In this document: positions 62,975 through 64,000 of the stretch, one piece after another | Layout: the number at the start of each line of letters is the position of its first letter | How positions within the stretch are numbered: the stretch's first letter is position 1 | Assembly: GCA_037974665.1 (NCBI GenBank) | Contig: CM075783.1 | Span: 40,995,712 to 41,059,711 of the forward strand | From: Ehretia macrophylla | Taxonomy: Eukaryota > Streptophyta > Magnoliopsida > Boraginales > Ehretiaceae | DNA length: 64,000 nucleotides | Direction of reading: 5' to 3' | Position numbers and translations under genes: made by a program | Notes under the pieces: model-generated | Database searches by the model: none | Told to the model about the DNA's origin: nothing | Seen by the model: the letters and a program-made list of their open reading frames with translations, nothing else

Positions 62975-64000
62975 CTGACAATAGAAGTGTGGATGTCTTA
63001 GTCACCAAAGATGGCTTACAATCTATAATTCATTCAACCCCAAGAGAAACCGACTAAGAAGGAAAGAGGAAAAGGAAAAGGGAAAGACGCGTATAATGAA
63101 TCAAAGAGGCCGTCAAGCCAATTGGTAAAACCCTCATATTGGGTGGAATAGGCTAACACATATCAAATTCACATTGACGTTATGAAGTATAATGGATTTA
63201 TCCAACTCCATATTAGCTGACAGAGCCGAAAGGATGATAAAGCAAATGATGGGCATCATAAACCAAAATGTGAATGTGCTTATAAAGTGAAATGGATGGA
63301 TGGACAGATGTTAAAAGAAGAAAATTCTTTGACAGACCTTTAGACTTACAAAAAAAATCCTCTGGCAATACCAGAATTTCATACGAGGAACTCTAATATG
63401 GAAACCAAAAACATTTAAAGATGTATAGATGTGTATCCTAGCATTTGGAAGTATCCTACGTAGTGAGTTAGAAAAACAGACACAGAACCAACGGCATAAC
63501 AAATATTTATCACTAAATGTTATTGCCCCTCTTTTGTTATATAGGATTATTGCAGTTAAATAAATGTTCTGGCTCTTGATGCCCAAAATCCATCAATCCA
63601 ACCCCGTCCGATAAATCTTTCATTAAATCTTTGAAAAAAGACAAAACAGTATTTGTTGTCAGTTTCATCCCTTGATGCACACTACCTCGCTCCTCGACCC
63701 TTCTGCTTCTTGGATGGAAGAAAATTCGAGCTTGTCCTGCTGTGTATCTTCTTGCGACATACAGATTTTGGTATGCAAAACTAGCTACATCAACTCATTA
63801 TCACATCATAAGGCCAACAAAGATGGCTATAAAATTTAGTTTTGATTGATGTCATAATAGGCATCCCTCATCAAGAAACCATCTTCTTTGGGATTTTCAA
63901 TCGAGCATAATACTCCTTCTCTATGCTTTTCACATGCATCCAAATGTTTCTTTCTCGCCATTGAATACTCATTCCATAGTTAGTTCATGACGAAAGCACC
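62975..64000 (-). other. Upstream intron or flank of the pyroglutamyl-peptidase gene
   Basis: Most of this is AT-rich, with no exon of the peptidase identified. At 63836-63961 the minus strand has a 41-aa open frame starting MARKKHLDACEKHREG and ending DAYYDINQN. Its charged, non-repetitive composition looks protein-like, and it could be a terminal exon of another gene, but I do not recognise it. Confidence 0.3.

Overview
The window is nuclear DNA from a flowering plant, most likely a core eudicot. It is AT-rich. The genes are widely spaced and split by many short GT-AG introns. The recognisable proteins are typical plant families, and the repeats are plant types: Au SINEs, fold-back MITEs, LTR remnants and an endogenous pararetrovirus. 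Nothing here is prokaryotic.

Layout. 1.0-8.5 kb (-): a complete 10-exon pantothenate kinase gene (CoA synthesis). 11.9-14.9 kb (-): an ARF1-type small GTPase gene with a 5'UTR intron and a probable GC-AG last intron that puts the stop in its own exon. 17.7-21.0 kb (-): a secreted GH28 polygalacturonase with an unusual Lys/His/Pro-rich N-terminal linker. 21-42 kb: a gene-poor repeat zone. It contains two fold-back elements, a tandem SINE-like pair, one arm of a large segmental duplication with an LTR-like insertion, and a broken pararetrovirus copy between two direct repeats of about 1.1 kb. 42.1-44.8 kb (+): a CC-NBS-LRR gene of RPM1 type, split by one in-frame TAA. 45.3-45.8 kb: a decayed LINE-type RNase H. 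46.1-49.15 kb: the second arm of the segmental duplication. 49.2-52.6 kb (-): a second polygalacturonase, 9 exons including a 21-nt microexon. 53.1-55.3 kb (-): an intronless pentatricopeptide-repeat protein. 55.9-56.8 kb: a copia-like LTR remnant. 57.6-60.8 kb (+): a MIKC*-type MADS-box gene (AGL66/AGL104-like) with a short C-terminus and a 418-bp fold-back transposon in intron 6. 61.9-63.0 kb (-): the 3' exons of a pyroglutamyl-peptidase I gene whose first exon is not visible.

The genes do not form a functional cluster. The two polygalacturonases share key intron positions and active-site motifs but are diverged paralogues, not recent tandem copies.

Most notable observation: the PPR reading frame contains a whole Au SINE. 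It is flanked by a 20-bp target-site duplication that can still be seen in the protein, and the total insertion of 183 bp leaves the frame open, adding about 61 residues to a PPR motif. Other points worth a second look are the single nonsense codon in the NLR gene, the ARF GC-AG stop exon, the pararetrovirus bracketed by duplicated flank, the truncated MIKC* MADS gene, and a nested history of duplication then insertion at 30-49 kb. Exon coordinates were read by eye and checked by frame continuity; no alignment or database search was run.
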